DNA of 64,000 nucleotides from NCBI RefSeq assembly GCF_008017415.1, contig NZ_VRSV01000001.1, forward strand, positions 248,001 to 312,000, read 5' to 3'. This DNA comes from Microbacterium hatanonis. GTDB lineage: Bacteria; Actinomycetota; Actinomycetes; Actinomycetales; Microbacteriaceae. Shown piece after piece: positions 33,509-42,738 of this stretch; the stretch's first letter is position 1, and each line of letters starts with the position of its first letter. Below the pieces are notes generated by a model that saw only the letters and a program-made list of their open reading frames with translations, did not search any database and had not been told where the DNA came from. The position numbers and the translations under genes are program-made.

Positions 33509-34401
33509 GCGTGCGTTCCTTCCAGGGATTCGGCCTCGACGCCGTAGGCCGCGACGAGGTCTTGCAGGGTCGCGGGGGAGACCTGCGCACCAGCGCGGGT
33601 CGCACGTTCCGTGATGGTGTCGGCGTCGGTCGCCTCGATGACCACCGAGCTGAGTCCGCCGACGGTCCGGCGCTGCAGCACACGATGCCCGGTGGCGAGG
33701 TCGTCGACGGCGGCGGTCAACCCGCTCAGGGTGATCGCGCTGCCGCGGAGCTCATCGGCGGCGGCTTCGCGCACCAGCCGGCCGCCGTCGACGATCACGA
33801 CGTGCTCGAGCAGCGGTTCCATCTCATCGATCAGGTGGGTCGACACGATGATCGTGCGGGGGTGGTCGATGTAGTCCTGCATGAGGGCGTCGTAGAAGAA
33901 GCGGCGGGCCGTGGCATCCAACCCCAGGTACGGTTCGTCGAAGATCGTCACCGGGGCGCGGGACGCGAGCCCGAGCACGATGCCGAGCGACGACGTCTGA
34001 CCTCGTGACATCTTCTTGACGGTGGTCTTGCGAGACAACCGGAACCCCGCGACGAGCTTCTCGGCGACGTCGGCGTCCCAGCCGGCGTGGAAGAGGGGCG
34101 CTACCTCGAGCAGGTGACGGAGCGTGAAGTCCTCCGGGTAGCGCTGGTTGTCGCGAACGAAGCTGATCGACGACATGATCGGGGCGCGCTCGAAGGGATC
34201 GGCGCCGAGCACCCTGACCGAGCCGGAGTCGGCGCGGTCGTGCCCCGCGATGATCGACATGAGCGTGGTCTTCCCCGCTCCGTTGCGACCGAGAAGTCCC
34301 GTGATGGCGTTGTGGGGGATGTCGACGGTGACGGAGTCGAGGGCTCGGACGCGGCCGAAGTGCCGGGAGACCTCCGACAAGCGGATGGCGGGCTGTGTCA
34401 T
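33505..34401 (-). CDS. ABC transporter ATP-binding protein (YtrB-like)
   Basis: 298-residue ATPase. Walker A GRNGAGKTT, a divergent signature region KKMSRGQTSSLGIVLGLA and Walker B TIFDEPYLGLD; the extra C-terminal 75 residues follow the drug-resistance type of ABC-2 ATPases. Start overlaps the GntR stop and its stop overlaps the permease start. YtrBCDEF-type transporters respond to cell-wall antibiotics in Bacillus; here the substrate is unknown. Confidence 0.9.
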   Translation of the reverse strand: MTQPAIRLSEVSRHFGRVRALDSVTVDIPHNAITGLLGRNGAGKTTLMSIIAGHDRADSGSVRVLGADPFERAPIMSSISFVRDNQRYPEDFTLRHLLEVAPLFHAGWDADVAEKLVAGFRLSRKTTVKKMSRGQTSSLGIVLGLASRAPVTIFDEPYLGLDATARRFFYDALMQDYIDHPRTIIVSTHLIDEMEPLLEHVVIVDGGRLVREAAADELRGSAITLSGLTAAVDDLATGHRVLQRRTVGGLSSVVIEATDADTITERATRAGAQVSPATLQDLVAAYGVEAESLEGTHA

Positions 34402-34760
34402 GACGCGGACCCTTCGTGATCGATGATGCGGTGGACGTCTTCGAGGTCGAGGCCGAGCGAACGCGCCTCGGTGAGCAGGGGCGCGACGAACGCCGCCCGG
34501 AACGCCGCGGTGCGCTCGTCGCGCACTCGCTGGCGAGCGCCGGCGCTGACGAACATGCCGAGGCCGCGGCGCTTGTGCAGCACGTCGCGGTCGACGAGCA
34601 CCCCGAGGCCCTTTCCCACCGTGGCGGGATTGATGCGGTGGAACGCCGCGAGCTCGTTCGTCGAGGGCACCTGCGTGCCCTCGGGGTACGTGCCGGCCAG
34701 GACGCCGTCGGCGATGCTCTCGGCGATCTGCTGGAAGATCGGCTTACCGTCGTCGAGCAT
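34398..34760 (-). CDS. GntR-family (YtrA subgroup) transcriptional repressor
   Basis: 120 residues: a short GntR protein with only the winged helix (PIFQQIAESIADGVLAG, then ELAAFHRINPATVGKGL and RRGLGMFVSAGA) and a short dimerisation tail, typical of the YtrA subgroup. ATG 34760 fits the family N-terminus and has AAGGGGTGG before it. A 24-bp palindrome lies 11 bases upstream, consistent with autoregulation of the three-gene operon. Confidence 0.9.
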   Translation of the reverse strand: MLDDGKPIFQQIAESIADGVLAGTYPEGTQVPSTNELAAFHRINPATVGKGLGVLVDRDVLHKRRGLGMFVSAGARQRVRDERTAAFRAAFVAPLLTEARSLGLDLEDVHRIIDHEGSAS

Positions 34761-34771
34761 GCCACCCCTTT

Positions 34772-34795
34772 GGTTCGTTACTTGAGTAATGAACC
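34772..34795. promoter_or_regulatory. 24-bp palindrome, likely YtrA-type operator
   Basis: GGTTCGTTACT and AGTAATGAACC, separated by TG, are inverted repeats with one mismatch. It is an AT-rich site just before the GntR start, in the position of its promoter. Confidence 0.75.
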
Positions 34796-34879
34796 TACGA
34801 GGGTGGGCAGGCGATGTCAACTCCCGGCGGTGGGAGTGGAGCTGCCGGGGCAGAGCGGTCCGCGTTGTGCGGTCCTACG

Positions 34880-35179
34880 TCAGGGGTCGGCGAGGTACCC
34901 GGTGGCGGGGTCTATGCCGGCCAGGAAGTCGCGAATGGCGCGCGTGTGCCACTCCTCGCCGACCGGCGCGCCACCGCCCGACACGCTGAAGCCGTAGCCG
35001 TCGTTCGGTCCCGAAATCCAGTCGTAGTGGTGCGACCCGTCGCTGTCGCGTCGGCGCACGCCGAACGTCTCGCCGCCCACGACGACCGCGCCGAGATCGG
35101 TGTAGATGTCGGGGTCGGGTGACGCCGATGACGGGACGTACATCCGGACGTCGTCGGGAGGGCCTGCGTCGCTCGCCAT
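34880..35179 (-). CDS. Small hypothetical protein
   Basis: 99 residues, not recognised. Polar, Asp/Gly/Tyr-rich, no membrane segment: a possible compact beta fold (VVVGGETFGVRRRDSDGSHHYDWIS). No clear ribosome site before ATG 35179. Neighbours run outward on both sides, so it stands alone. Confidence 0.5.
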   Translation of the reverse strand: MASDAGPPDDVRMYVPSSASPDPDIYTDLGAVVVGGETFGVRRRDSDGSHHYDWISGPNDGYGFSVSGGGAPVGEEWHTRAIRDFLAGIDPATGYLADP

Positions 35180-35332
35180 GCGCCCGACCCTACCGACGGG
35201 TCGGGGTGCCGGCGGGAGACGTTCCTGCGCTGGGGGCTCGAACGGACGGTCGCGGCGTGTGGTCTATCGTCGGCCGGGCGAGACCCGTTACCTTCGTCGA
35301 ACGCCAGATGCGCGGGCGCTCGGAGGTGCCTC

Positions 35333-36157
35333 ATGATCGATCACGCCGGCCAGTCGGCCTGGACCCGTTTCTGGAACCGTGGTCGCTGGTGGAAGGCCGT
35401 CGTCCTCGCCGTCGCCTACCTCGTCCTCTACGAACTCGCGTCTCTCGCCTTCATCCCGCTCGTGCCGCTCGCGGGCGATTCGGGTTCCGCATCGTTCGTT
35501 CTCATCCTCTACGTCTTGCCGATCCTCGTCGGCGCACTCATCCTGGTCGTCTTCGGGGCGACGACCGGTTGGTTGCGTGGGCTCTTCGCACGACAGCCCC
35601 TCGGTGGGCGCGGATGGATGTGGATCGCGATCGCCGTGGTGCTCGTGTTCAACGTGCTTCACCTGCTGAGCATCGACTACAGCGCAGCCGGCATCGACTA
35701 CGTGATGACCTGGCTTCTCGCCGGGCTGTTCATCGGATTCGCCGAGGAGGTGCTGACGCGCGGTTACGTCGTGCGGATCATGCGCGACGCGGGGCATCGT
35801 GAGATCGTCGTGGCACTCGTCTCGGCGGGGCTGTTCGCGCTTCTGCACTCGACCAACCTCCTCGGTGGTCAGGCTCTCGTTTCGACGCTCGTGCAGATCG
35901 TCTACACGTTCTTCTTCGGCATCCTGATGTACCTCGCCATGCGCGTCACGCGCACCCTGCTCGCGCCGGTGCTGTTGCATGCCAGCACCGATCCGAGCAT
36001 ATTCATGCACGCCCAGTACCCCGTCGAAGGCGCACTTGGATCGGTCGCCAACCTCGGCAACATCGTCGTGATCGTCGTCGGGCTCGTGCTCGTCTTCTTC
36101 ATCCGCGGTCAGGTCGGCCGGAAGACGGACCCGACGTTCGGCGGTCCTGCCCGGTGA
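35333..36157 (+). CDS. CPBP-family intramembrane glutamic endopeptidase
   Basis: 274-residue membrane protein with about eight helices. It has the CAAX protease/bacteriocin-processing (CPBP) motifs: FAEEVLTRG (motif 1, EExxxR-like with the catalytic glutamates), LFALLHS (motif 2) and a later HAS in APVLLHAS. GGAGGT precedes the ATG at five bases. Targets are unknown. Confidence 0.87.
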   Translation: MIDHAGQSAWTRFWNRGRWWKAVVLAVAYLVLYELASLAFIPLVPLAGDSGSASFVLILYVLPILVGALILVVFGATTGWLRGLFARQPLGGRGWMWIAIAVVLVFNVLHLLSIDYSAAGIDYVMTWLLAGLFIGFAEEVLTRGYVVRIMRDAGHREIVVALVSAGLFALLHSTNLLGGQALVSTLVQIVYTFFFGILMYLAMRVTRTLLAPVLLHASTDPSIFMHAQYPVEGALGSVANLGNIVVIVVGLVLVFFIRGQVGRKTDPTFGGPAR

Positions 36158-36181
36158 CGAGGCCTGCTGCCGGGGCCCCGA

Positions 36182-37231
36182 TCAGCTGACGGCCGCGGCC
36201 GCCTTCTCGGTGGTCGATGTCCAGCCGAGGGCGGGTGCGACGTACTTCGCGAACGACTCGACGATGCGGAGGTTGAACTCCACGCCCAGCTGCGAAGGGA
36301 TCGTGAGCATGAGGGTGTCGGCGGTGCGGATCGCGGCGTCGTCCAGCAGCTGCTCGACGAGCACATCGGGCTCGGCCGCGTAGGTCTTGCCGAACGTCGA
36401 GCGGGTGCCGTCGATGATGCCCACCTGATCGCCGTCCTGGCGGCCGCCGAAGTACATGTGGTCCTCGGCCGTCGTGAGGGGGAAGATGCTGCGGCTCACC
36501 GACGTGCGGGGGGTGCCTGCGTGCCCGGCGTCGCGCCAGGCGGCGCGGAAAGCGTCGATCTGCTGCGCCTGCAGCTCATCGAAGGGCAGGCCGCGGTCCT
36601 CGGTCAGCAGGGTCGACGACATGAGGTTGACACCCATGCGCCCGGCCCATTCGGCGCTGTCGCGGTTGCCCGCACCCCACCAGACGCGCGACCTCAGGCC
36701 CGGCGACTGCGGCTCGATGGCCTGACGGCCCACGCCGCCCCCGAACGGGGAGTGCGGGTCGCGGTCGGCCAAGCCCTCGCCGTCGATCGCGCGAAGGAAC
36801 GTGTCGAAGTGCTCGCGCGCGATGTCGGCGCCGCGCGGGTCGGTCGATCCGGTGTAGCCGAACGCCTCGTAACCGCGCACGACCGACTCGGGTGACCCAC
36901 GGCTCACGCCGAGCGCGAGCCGTCCGTCGCTGATGAGGTCGACCGCGGCCGCCTCTTCGGCGAGGTACAGCGGGTTCTCGTAGCGCATGTCGATCACGCC
37001 GGTGCCCAGTTCGATGCGCTTCGTCTTGGCGGCGATCGCGGCGAGCAGCGGCATGGGAGACGCTTGCTGACGCGCGAAGTGGTGCACCCGGAAGTAGATG
37101 CCGTCGGCACCGAGCTCGTCCATGCCCTGGGCGAGGTCGATCGCCTGGTGCATCGAGTCACGGGCGGTGAGCTGGTGGCCCCCGCCGAGCGGGCCGTAGT
37201 GACCGAACGAGAGTGTGCCGAAACGTTCCAT
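36182..37231 (-). CDS. LLM-class flavin-dependent oxidoreductase
   Basis: 349 residues with the luciferase-like monooxygenase fold: N-terminal RFGTLSFGHYGPLGGGH, ELGADGIYFRVHHFARQ, IELGTGVIDMRYENPLYLAEEAA and RVWWGAGNRDSAEWAGRMG. FMN-dependent; substrate unknown. ATG 37231 is taken as the start by alignment to family N-termini. Divergent from the aldo/keto reductase at 37315. Confidence 0.88.
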   Translation of the reverse strand: MERFGTLSFGHYGPLGGGHQLTARDSMHQAIDLAQGMDELGADGIYFRVHHFARQQASPMPLLAAIAAKTKRIELGTGVIDMRYENPLYLAEEAAAVDLISDGRLALGVSRGSPESVVRGYEAFGYTGSTDPRGADIAREHFDTFLRAIDGEGLADRDPHSPFGGGVGRQAIEPQSPGLRSRVWWGAGNRDSAEWAGRMGVNLMSSTLLTEDRGLPFDELQAQQIDAFRAAWRDAGHAGTPRTSVSRSIFPLTTAEDHMYFGGRQDGDQVGIIDGTRSTFGKTYAAEPDVLVEQLLDDAAIRTADTLMLTIPSQLGVEFNLRIVESFAKYVAPALGWTSTTEKAAAAVS

Positions 37232-37314
37232 ACCCGCGACAACAGTCGCCGTCGTCGGAGTATTCCGATGAATGGATGCTGGAATAGCCGCGCGTCCCGC
37301 GCGTTGACCCACAC

Positions 37315-38268
37315 ATGTCACGAATCGGTAACAGCGACCTCGACGTCCTTCCCCTCTCCCTCGGCGGCAACGTGTTCGGCTGGACGGCCGACCGCGACAC
37401 CTCCTTCGCCGTCCTCGACGCGTTCCACGCGGGCGGCGGCGACTTCATCGACACCGCCGACGCGTACAGCGCGTGGGTGCCCGGCAACTCGGGTGGCGAG
37501 AGCGAGACCCTCATCGGCGAGTGGCTGGCCTCGCGCCGACCCGAGAACGTCGTCGTCGCCACGAAGGTCAGCCAGCACCCGCAGTTCCAGGGTCTGTCCG
37601 CGGCGAACGTCCGCGCCGCCGCCGAAGCCTCGCTCAAGCGCCTCGGCGTCGACACGATCGACCTTTACTACGCCCACTTCGACGACGAGAGCGTGCCGCT
37701 GGAGGAGACCGTCGCCGCGTTCGGCGACCTCGTGAAGGACGGGCTCGTGCGGTACACGGCCGTGTCGAACTACACCGGCCCCCGTATCCGAGAGTGGATC
37801 GGCTACGCGCAGGCCGCAGGGAGCGCCCTTCCCGTCGCGGTGCAGCCGCACTACAACCTCGTGCACCGCAACGAGGTCGAGGAGGGCGTGGTGCCCGTCG
37901 CAGAGGAGTTCGGCCTCGGACTCGTGCCGTACTCGGCGCTGGCGAGCGGCTTCCTCACCGGCAAGTACCGCTCGACCGACGCGACGGGCCAGTCGTCGCC
38001 CCGCGCTCAGGGCGCGGCGAAGTACGCCACCGCGCAGGGACTGAAGATCATCGATGCCCTCGAGGGCATCGGCAAGGCCCACGGCGTCTCGATCGCGTCG
38101 ACCGCGCTCGCGTGGCTGCGCGCCCAGCCGACCGTCGTTGCGCCGATCGCCAGCGCCAGCCGCGTCGACCAGGTCGGCGGCCTCCTCGACAGCGCCCGCG
38201 TCGACCTGACCGCCGATGAGATCGGCGAACTCACCCGCCTGTCGGAGTGGAACCCCGACCAGGGTTGA
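37315..38268 (+). CDS. Aldo/keto reductase
   Basis: 317-residue NADPH-dependent reductase of the AKR TIM-barrel family. Catalytic set: Asp in FIDTADAYS with the Tyr next to it, Lys in VVATKVSQHP and His in LYYAHFDDE; YSALASGFLTGKY and the C-terminal PIASASRVDQV bind cofactor. An inverted repeat TATTCC/GGAATA (37259-37284) is in the 83-bp region shared with the LLM gene and may control both. Confidence 0.92.
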   Translation: MSRIGNSDLDVLPLSLGGNVFGWTADRDTSFAVLDAFHAGGGDFIDTADAYSAWVPGNSGGESETLIGEWLASRRPENVVVATKVSQHPQFQGLSAANVRAAAEASLKRLGVDTIDLYYAHFDDESVPLEETVAAFGDLVKDGLVRYTAVSNYTGPRIREWIGYAQAAGSALPVAVQPHYNLVHRNEVEEGVVPVAEEFGLGLVPYSALASGFLTGKYRSTDATGQSSPRAQGAAKYATAQGLKIIDALEGIGKAHGVSIASTALAWLRAQPTVVAPIASASRVDQVGGLLDSARVDLTADEIGELTRLSEWNPDQG

Positions 38269-38274
38269 CCCCGC

Positions 38275-38310
38275 CGGGCCCGACCCCGCTAGCGCAGGTG
38301 GTCGGGCCCG
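38275..38310. terminator. Hairpin between convergent aldo/keto reductase and GT2 genes
   Basis: CGGGCCCGACC (38275-38285) and GGTCGGGCCCG (38300-38310) are perfect 11-bp inverted arms around a 14-base loop. The right arm overlaps the end of the GT2 gene. There is no T-tract, so termination may need Rho, but the placement is typical. Confidence 0.6.
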
Positions 38311-39614
38311 CCCCAGCCGCCGACGTACGGCTCCACGCGCGGATGCGCCCGGAGTGCGAAGGCCTCGTCGATCGTGATCGAGCCGACGCGCACCGCCGCC
38401 TCGTCGCCCCACCGGGCGCGCCGCTCGCGCGAGCGGCGACTCACCGCGCGGGCGAGCACGTCGCCCTCGACCGAGACGATCTCCAGCTCGTCCTCGTCGG
38501 CGGTGCCGAGCGCGCGCAGACGTCCGGCCAGCCCGTCGTCGGCCGAGAGCACGATCGGACGCACCAGATCGACCTCGACGCGGGCGGCGGGTGAGGCGGG
38601 GTCGATCGACACGACGCGGGGGTCGGCGGCGTAGACCGGTGCCTCCGCCCCGTGCTCGAGCTCGACCCTGGCGCGCGGGAATGCCGCCAACAGCGCATCG
38701 ACGCAGACGAACACGGCGGCGTCGTCGAAGCGTCCGCGGAGGCGGAACGCGATGTCGGCGACGGGGGAGAGCACTCCCGTTCCCCGCGAGCCGTCGACGG
38801 GGATCTTCTCGGCCAGCAGCAGCGTCTGCACGTTGCCCCGGCGCACGCGTTCCTCGTGGTCGGCCATCCGCCCCGCCCACTCCGGGCCGTCGTGCCACGC
38901 CACCGCGTCGGGCACGTGCGCGAAGATCGCCCCGATCTGCCATGCCCGGTGAGCCCACTCCCAGTCTTCACCGCCGTACTCGTCGAAGCTCTCGTCGAGC
39001 CCGCCGATCTCGTCGAAGAACCATCGGGTGCAGGCGAAGGCCGCCCCGATGACGTAGCGGTAGGAACGGTCGTCGGCGTCGAGCAGGTCGCGCGAGCGCT
39101 CGTATGCCTCGGCGAGCCAGGCGGGTTCCGGTAGACCGTTGGCCGGTCCGACCGTCTCGATCGGGGCATCGACGGGCTGCTCGGCGAGTTCGGCGTGGCG
39201 GCGTCGGCCCACCGTGACGGTCTCGGGGAGCAGAGCCGGAAGGCGCGTCATCCGCCGCACGTAGCCCGGCTCGGGCGACGTGTCGGCGTCGAGGAAGCAC
39301 AGCACGTCGCCGGTGGCCCGCGTCACGCCGAGGTTGCGGACGGCCGCCGCGCGGAAGCCGCGATCCTCCTGACGGACGAGTTCCACGCCGGCGGGCACGT
39401 CGGGCGCCACCGCGGAGCCGTCGTCGGCGACGACCACCTGCATCCGATCGGCGGGATAGTCCTGGCGCGCGAGCGCGGAGAGCGTTCGGGCGAGCTCGCC
39501 GGGCTGCTCGAAGTACGTGACGACGACCGTGACCGTCGGCAACGGGTCGGGCGCCGCATCCGACATCAGGTCCCACCGATTGCCGGGCACCGTCGTGCCG
39601 AACGGCGGCCTCAC
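38289..39614 (-). CDS. GT2-family glycosyltransferase
   Basis: 441 residues. GT-A core with VTVVVTYFEQPGELARTL, VADDGS, the DxD site FLDADTSPEP and the acceptor/base region YGGEDWEWAHRA. The last 130 residues form a separate C-terminal part. The GTG at 39614 overlaps the upstream stop (GTGA) and keeps the PPFGTTVPGNRWDL segment; ATG 39566 is the alternative. Last gene of the leftward glycan operon. Confidence 0.85.
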   Translation of the reverse strand: MRPPFGTTVPGNRWDLMSDAAPDPLPTVTVVVTYFEQPGELARTLSALARQDYPADRMQVVVADDGSAVAPDVPAGVELVRQEDRGFRAAAVRNLGVTRATGDVLCFLDADTSPEPGYVRRMTRLPALLPETVTVGRRRHAELAEQPVDAPIETVGPANGLPEPAWLAEAYERSRDLLDADDRSYRYVIGAAFACTRWFFDEIGGLDESFDEYGGEDWEWAHRAWQIGAIFAHVPDAVAWHDGPEWAGRMADHEERVRRGNVQTLLLAEKIPVDGSRGTGVLSPVADIAFRLRGRFDDAAVFVCVDALLAAFPRARVELEHGAEAPVYAADPRVVSIDPASPAARVEVDLVRPIVLSADDGLAGRLRALGTADEDELEIVSVEGDVLARAVSRRSRERRARWGDEAAVRVGSITIDEAFALRAHPRVEPYVGGWGGPDHLR

Positions 39615-40591
39615 CACGGGAGCCTCGCCCACCAGTCGAGGTAGGCCTCGGCCACGTCGCGGCGCCCGTGCGGCACCGTCGCCGTCGACAGCCAGGTGGA
39701 TTCCGGATACTGCGCAGCACGGCCGACCGCCGAGGTCAGCGCGTCGGGGTCGGCGACCGTCACCGTGCCGGGACGCAACGCCGCCATCTCCGCGATGTAG
39801 CGGTTCGCGCTCGCCACGGGGCGGCGCCCGGCCGCGATCCACGAACCGAGCGAGCCCGAGGCCGAGACGTGGCGGTGGGCCACGACGGGAACGCCGGTCG
39901 TGCGGCAGCGCCGCAGCAGCTCGCCGTCGTCGAGATAGCCCGTCACCTCGACCGCGACTCCCTGGGACGCCGCTCCCCGCACGAAGGCCTCGAGGTCGGC
40001 GGCGTGGCCGTCCGAGGCGCGACCGAGGATCGACAGCGATGCGATCCCGGCACCGGCGGCCGCCCGCAGTGCTTCGTCGTGGCCCTTGCCCGGGTAGAAG
40101 AACCCGAGCACGCCGACGCTCGCATCGGTCGCGATGCGCTCTCCGCCGGCGGCGAGGTCGACCGGCAGCGGGATCACTCCCACGCGCTCCGGACGCACAC
40201 CGTGCTCGCGGAGCAGCTCGGCCTCGTGCCGGCTGTTGACCACGACCCCCACCGCGCTCGCCGCCACGGCGCGGTAGCACGCGAGACGACGCGGCAAATT
40301 CCGCTCGCCGTCGGACGGTTGCGGCACGTCGTGCAACGTGACCGAGAGCGGATGCTGCGCGGCCAGCCGCGTCACGGTCGTCGCCGCGTCTTCGGGGGAG
40401 CCGGCCCACAGCCGATCGGTGAACTGCAGGTGCAGGGGAGCACCGACGGCGAGAGCCGCCAGCTCTCCGCGGAGCACCGACGGATCGGAGTACCCCGCTT
40501 CGGCGATCGCGTCGGCGACGTCGCGTGCGTAGGTTGCGACGCCGTGCTGATCGACGTCGTGCACCACGACCCGGGGGAGCGTCGTCGTCAT
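39611..40591 (-). CDS. GT4-like glycosyltransferase
   Basis: 326 residues, shorter than usual (about 370-400) for GT-B enzymes. N-terminal VVVHDVDQHGVATYARDVADA and donor-domain pieces VGVLGFFYPGKGHDEAL and HVSASGSLGSWIAAGRRPVASANRYI, where the usual E(x7)E motif is not clear. Starts in an ATGA overlap with the WcbI-like gene. Family by fold; activity uncertain. Confidence 0.75.
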   Translation of the reverse strand: MTTTLPRVVVHDVDQHGVATYARDVADAIAEAGYSDPSVLRGELAALAVGAPLHLQFTDRLWAGSPEDAATTVTRLAAQHPLSVTLHDVPQPSDGERNLPRRLACYRAVAASAVGVVVNSRHEAELLREHGVRPERVGVIPLPVDLAAGGERIATDASVGVLGFFYPGKGHDEALRAAAGAGIASLSILGRASDGHAADLEAFVRGAASQGVAVEVTGYLDDGELLRRCRTTGVPVVAHRHVSASGSLGSWIAAGRRPVASANRYIAEMAALRPGTVTVADPDALTSAVGRAAQYPESTWLSTATVPHGRRDVAEAYLDWWARLPW

Positions 40592-41538
40592 CCGCGCCAT
40601 CTCCGCAGCAACGGTGCGAGGCGGCCCACGGCGCGCTCGACGTAGATCGGGTGGTCGCGATACCAGGCGCCCTGCGCCTCGCGCACCTCGGCCGCCGCCA
40701 CCCGCTCTCCCGCGGTCAGCCAGAAGTCGGTGGGCTCGTCGGCGAGGTCCCAGGCATCGGCGACCCACGCCTCCCGCGGTGCCTGCACGCCCGCCAGCAG
40801 CGGCCGACCGGGGTCGGTCGGCGAATCGCGGGAACCGAGCGCCTCGAGCACGCGCGCCCCGAGTCCGAGCCAGATCGGGTTGCCGGGGTGGTTGACCGTG
40901 CGCATGTGATCGAAGGTCGGTCGGGAGAACAGGTCGGATGCGACGACGTCGAGGTCGCTCTCGCGGCGGCGCAGCTCGGCCAGCGCGTCGTCGGCGACCG
41001 CGCGCACCGTGACGCGATCAAGCCGCTGCGCCAGCGGAAGACCGGCGGCGAGCGCCAGTTCACGCACGTCGAGGTAGTCGACGTAGGGCGGGAGCTCGGG
41101 CACCTCCGGCACGCGGAGCACCCACTGGAAGGGCTGCAGTCCGGTGTAACGGATGATGGGCACCGTTACCGCGCGTGCGCCGGCCGGCAGGAGCGCGCGG
41201 AGCTGCCGGGTGCCGAGGGGCAGATCGTGGTAGTCGTCGCGCACCGGCTGAGCGACGAGGAAGGACGCCCGCGCGATCAGACGGTGCAGGAGCGGCACGT
41301 CGCTCGGGGCGATCTCGTGCACGGGCGGTACCCGCACCGTGGGGGTGCCGGGCCCGTCGACGACGATCCGCAGCGACTCCGCCTGGCAGTTTCCGACGAC
41401 GACTCCGGCGCCGTCCGGAGCGTCTCGGAGGCCGTAGAACTCGCCGTAATGGAGTCGCCGCCCCTCGTCATCGGAGGCTTGTACCACCGGGGTCGCCGAT
41501 ACCGCAACCGCCGGATGGGGAAGTGACGCCGGACTCAT
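40588..41538 (-). CDS. WcbI-like polysaccharide biosynthesis protein
   Basis: 316 residues with the WcbI signature GVVVGNCQAESLR at about residues 45-57, the putative acyl-CoA-binding/catalytic site of capsule acetyltransferase-like proteins. Downstream LPPYVDYLDV and NHPGNPIWLGLGARVL also fit. Its likely role is to modify (acetylate) a glycan built by neighbouring transferases. First gene of the leftward operon, 114 bp from the divergent rightward one. Confidence 0.75.
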   Translation of the reverse strand: MSPASLPHPAVAVSATPVVQASDDEGRRLHYGEFYGLRDAPDGAGVVVGNCQAESLRIVVDGPGTPTVRVPPVHEIAPSDVPLLHRLIARASFLVAQPVRDDYHDLPLGTRQLRALLPAGARAVTVPIIRYTGLQPFQWVLRVPEVPELPPYVDYLDVRELALAAGLPLAQRLDRVTVRAVADDALAELRRRESDLDVVASDLFSRPTFDHMRTVNHPGNPIWLGLGARVLEALGSRDSPTDPGRPLLAGVQAPREAWVADAWDLADEPTDFWLTAGERVAAAEVREAQGAWYRDHPIYVERAVGRLAPLLRRWRG

Positions 41539-41652
41539 AGTGAGAAACGTATATCGTCGGAGTCGTCGCCTCCCTCGCCGAGGGATTGCGTTGCGAGGAC
41601 TCCGCCCGTGCGGTAAGTCGCACGCGAGAGCTTCACAGCGAGGAGGACGACC

Positions 41653-42738
41653 ATCGGTTCCCAGGCTCAGCCGTTCGTCCGCGTCGCCGCGGTTCCCGCG
41701 CAGCATCCGTACTCCCGGGCGATCATCGACACCGATCGGGTCGCCGTCCTCGCCGACCCGCCTCCGCCGGGCGCGAGTGCCGGGCAGTGGTGGCCCCCGC
41801 AGATCCTCGACGCCGGGTGGATTCGTCGGCACCGCGACGACTTCGACGTGCTGCACCTGCACTTCGGGGCGGAGTCGTACACGCCCGATCACGTGCTCGC
41901 CGCCGTCCGCGCCGCCCAGCAGGCCGGGAAGCCCGTGGTCTACACGGTGCACGACCTCGAGAACCCGCAGCTGACCGATCAGTCGGCGCACGTCCGCATG
42001 CTCGATGCGATCATCCCGGCCGTCGACGTCCTGGTGACCCTGACGCCCTCGGCCCGAGATGAGATCGCCGAGCGATGGGGACGCGAGGCCGTGGTCATCG
42101 CCCACCCCACGCTGTTGGAGACGGGCGCCGCCGCGACCGGGCGCCCGCGCCACGGTCGACGGATCGGCGTGCACCTGCGCGACCTGCGTCCGAACATCGA
42201 CGCCGTCGGAGTGGTCACGACCCTGGTCCGCGCCGTGGCCGAGCTGCGCGCGGCCGGAGGCGACGTCGTCGGGATCGTTCGGCTCAACGAGAGCGTGCGC
42301 GACGAGGACACCGCCCGCATCCTCGAACACCTCGCCGGCGACGGCGTCGAGATCGTCCGCGCCGCGCGGCTCTCCGACGACGACCTCGCCGCGGCGCTCG
42401 CCGATCTCGACGCGTGCGTGCTCCCCTACGCCCACGGCACCCATTCGGGGTGGCTCGAGCTGTGCTACGACCTGGCCGTACCCGTGATCGGGCCGCGCGG
42501 CGGGCATTTCCGCGATCAGCATCCGTCCGACTACACCCGTTACGACATCGGCGACCCGCTCTCTCTCGCCGCCGCGATCGAGCACGCCACGCTTCCGGCA
42601 TGGTCGGCTCCGGGTTCGACGGCACGCGCCGCCGAGGTGGCGGCGCGTGCTCTCGACCGGGCGGTGCAACGCATCGAGGTACGGGCGGCGCACACCGACC
42701 TGTACCGAGAACTGACGACGCACAGGTCCGCCGCGTGA
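41653..42738 (+). CDS. GT4-like glycosyltransferase with apparent AUC start
   Basis: 361 residues. GT-B donor-type protein (VVYTVHDLENPQL, LVTLTPSARDEIAERWG, SGWLELCYDLAVPVIGPRGG). The frame is closed by TAA at 41614, and the first in-frame GTG is at 41848, deep inside the conserved fold, so the first 65 residues (QPFVRVAAVPAQHPYSR...) have no ATG, GTG or TTG. A perfect AGGAGG at 41641-41646 stands six bases before ATC at 41653, which I take as the start. A sequencing error in an ATG is the alternative. Confidence 0.8.
   Translation: MGSQAQPFVRVAAVPAQHPYSRAIIDTDRVAVLADPPPPGASAGQWWPPQILDAGWIRRHRDDFDVLHLHFGAESYTPDHVLAAVRAAQQAGKPVVYTVHDLENPQLTDQSAHVRMLDAIIPAVDVLVTLTPSARDEIAERWGREAVVIAHPTLLETGAAATGRPRHGRRIGVHLRDLRPNIDAVGVVTTLVRAVAELRAAGGDVVGIVRLNESVRDEDTARILEHLAGDGVEIVRAARLSDDDLAAALADLDACVLPYAHGTHSGWLELCYDLAVPVIGPRGGHFRDQHPSDYTRYDIGDPLSLAAAIEHATLPAWSAPGSTARAAEVAARALDRAVQRIEVRAAHTDLYRELTTHRSAA

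Noticed and set aside
34880..35179. Continuation of the ABC operon into the small gene
   Set aside because: It lies upstream of the GntR promoter region on the same strand, separated by the palindrome, so it is not part of that transcript by position.
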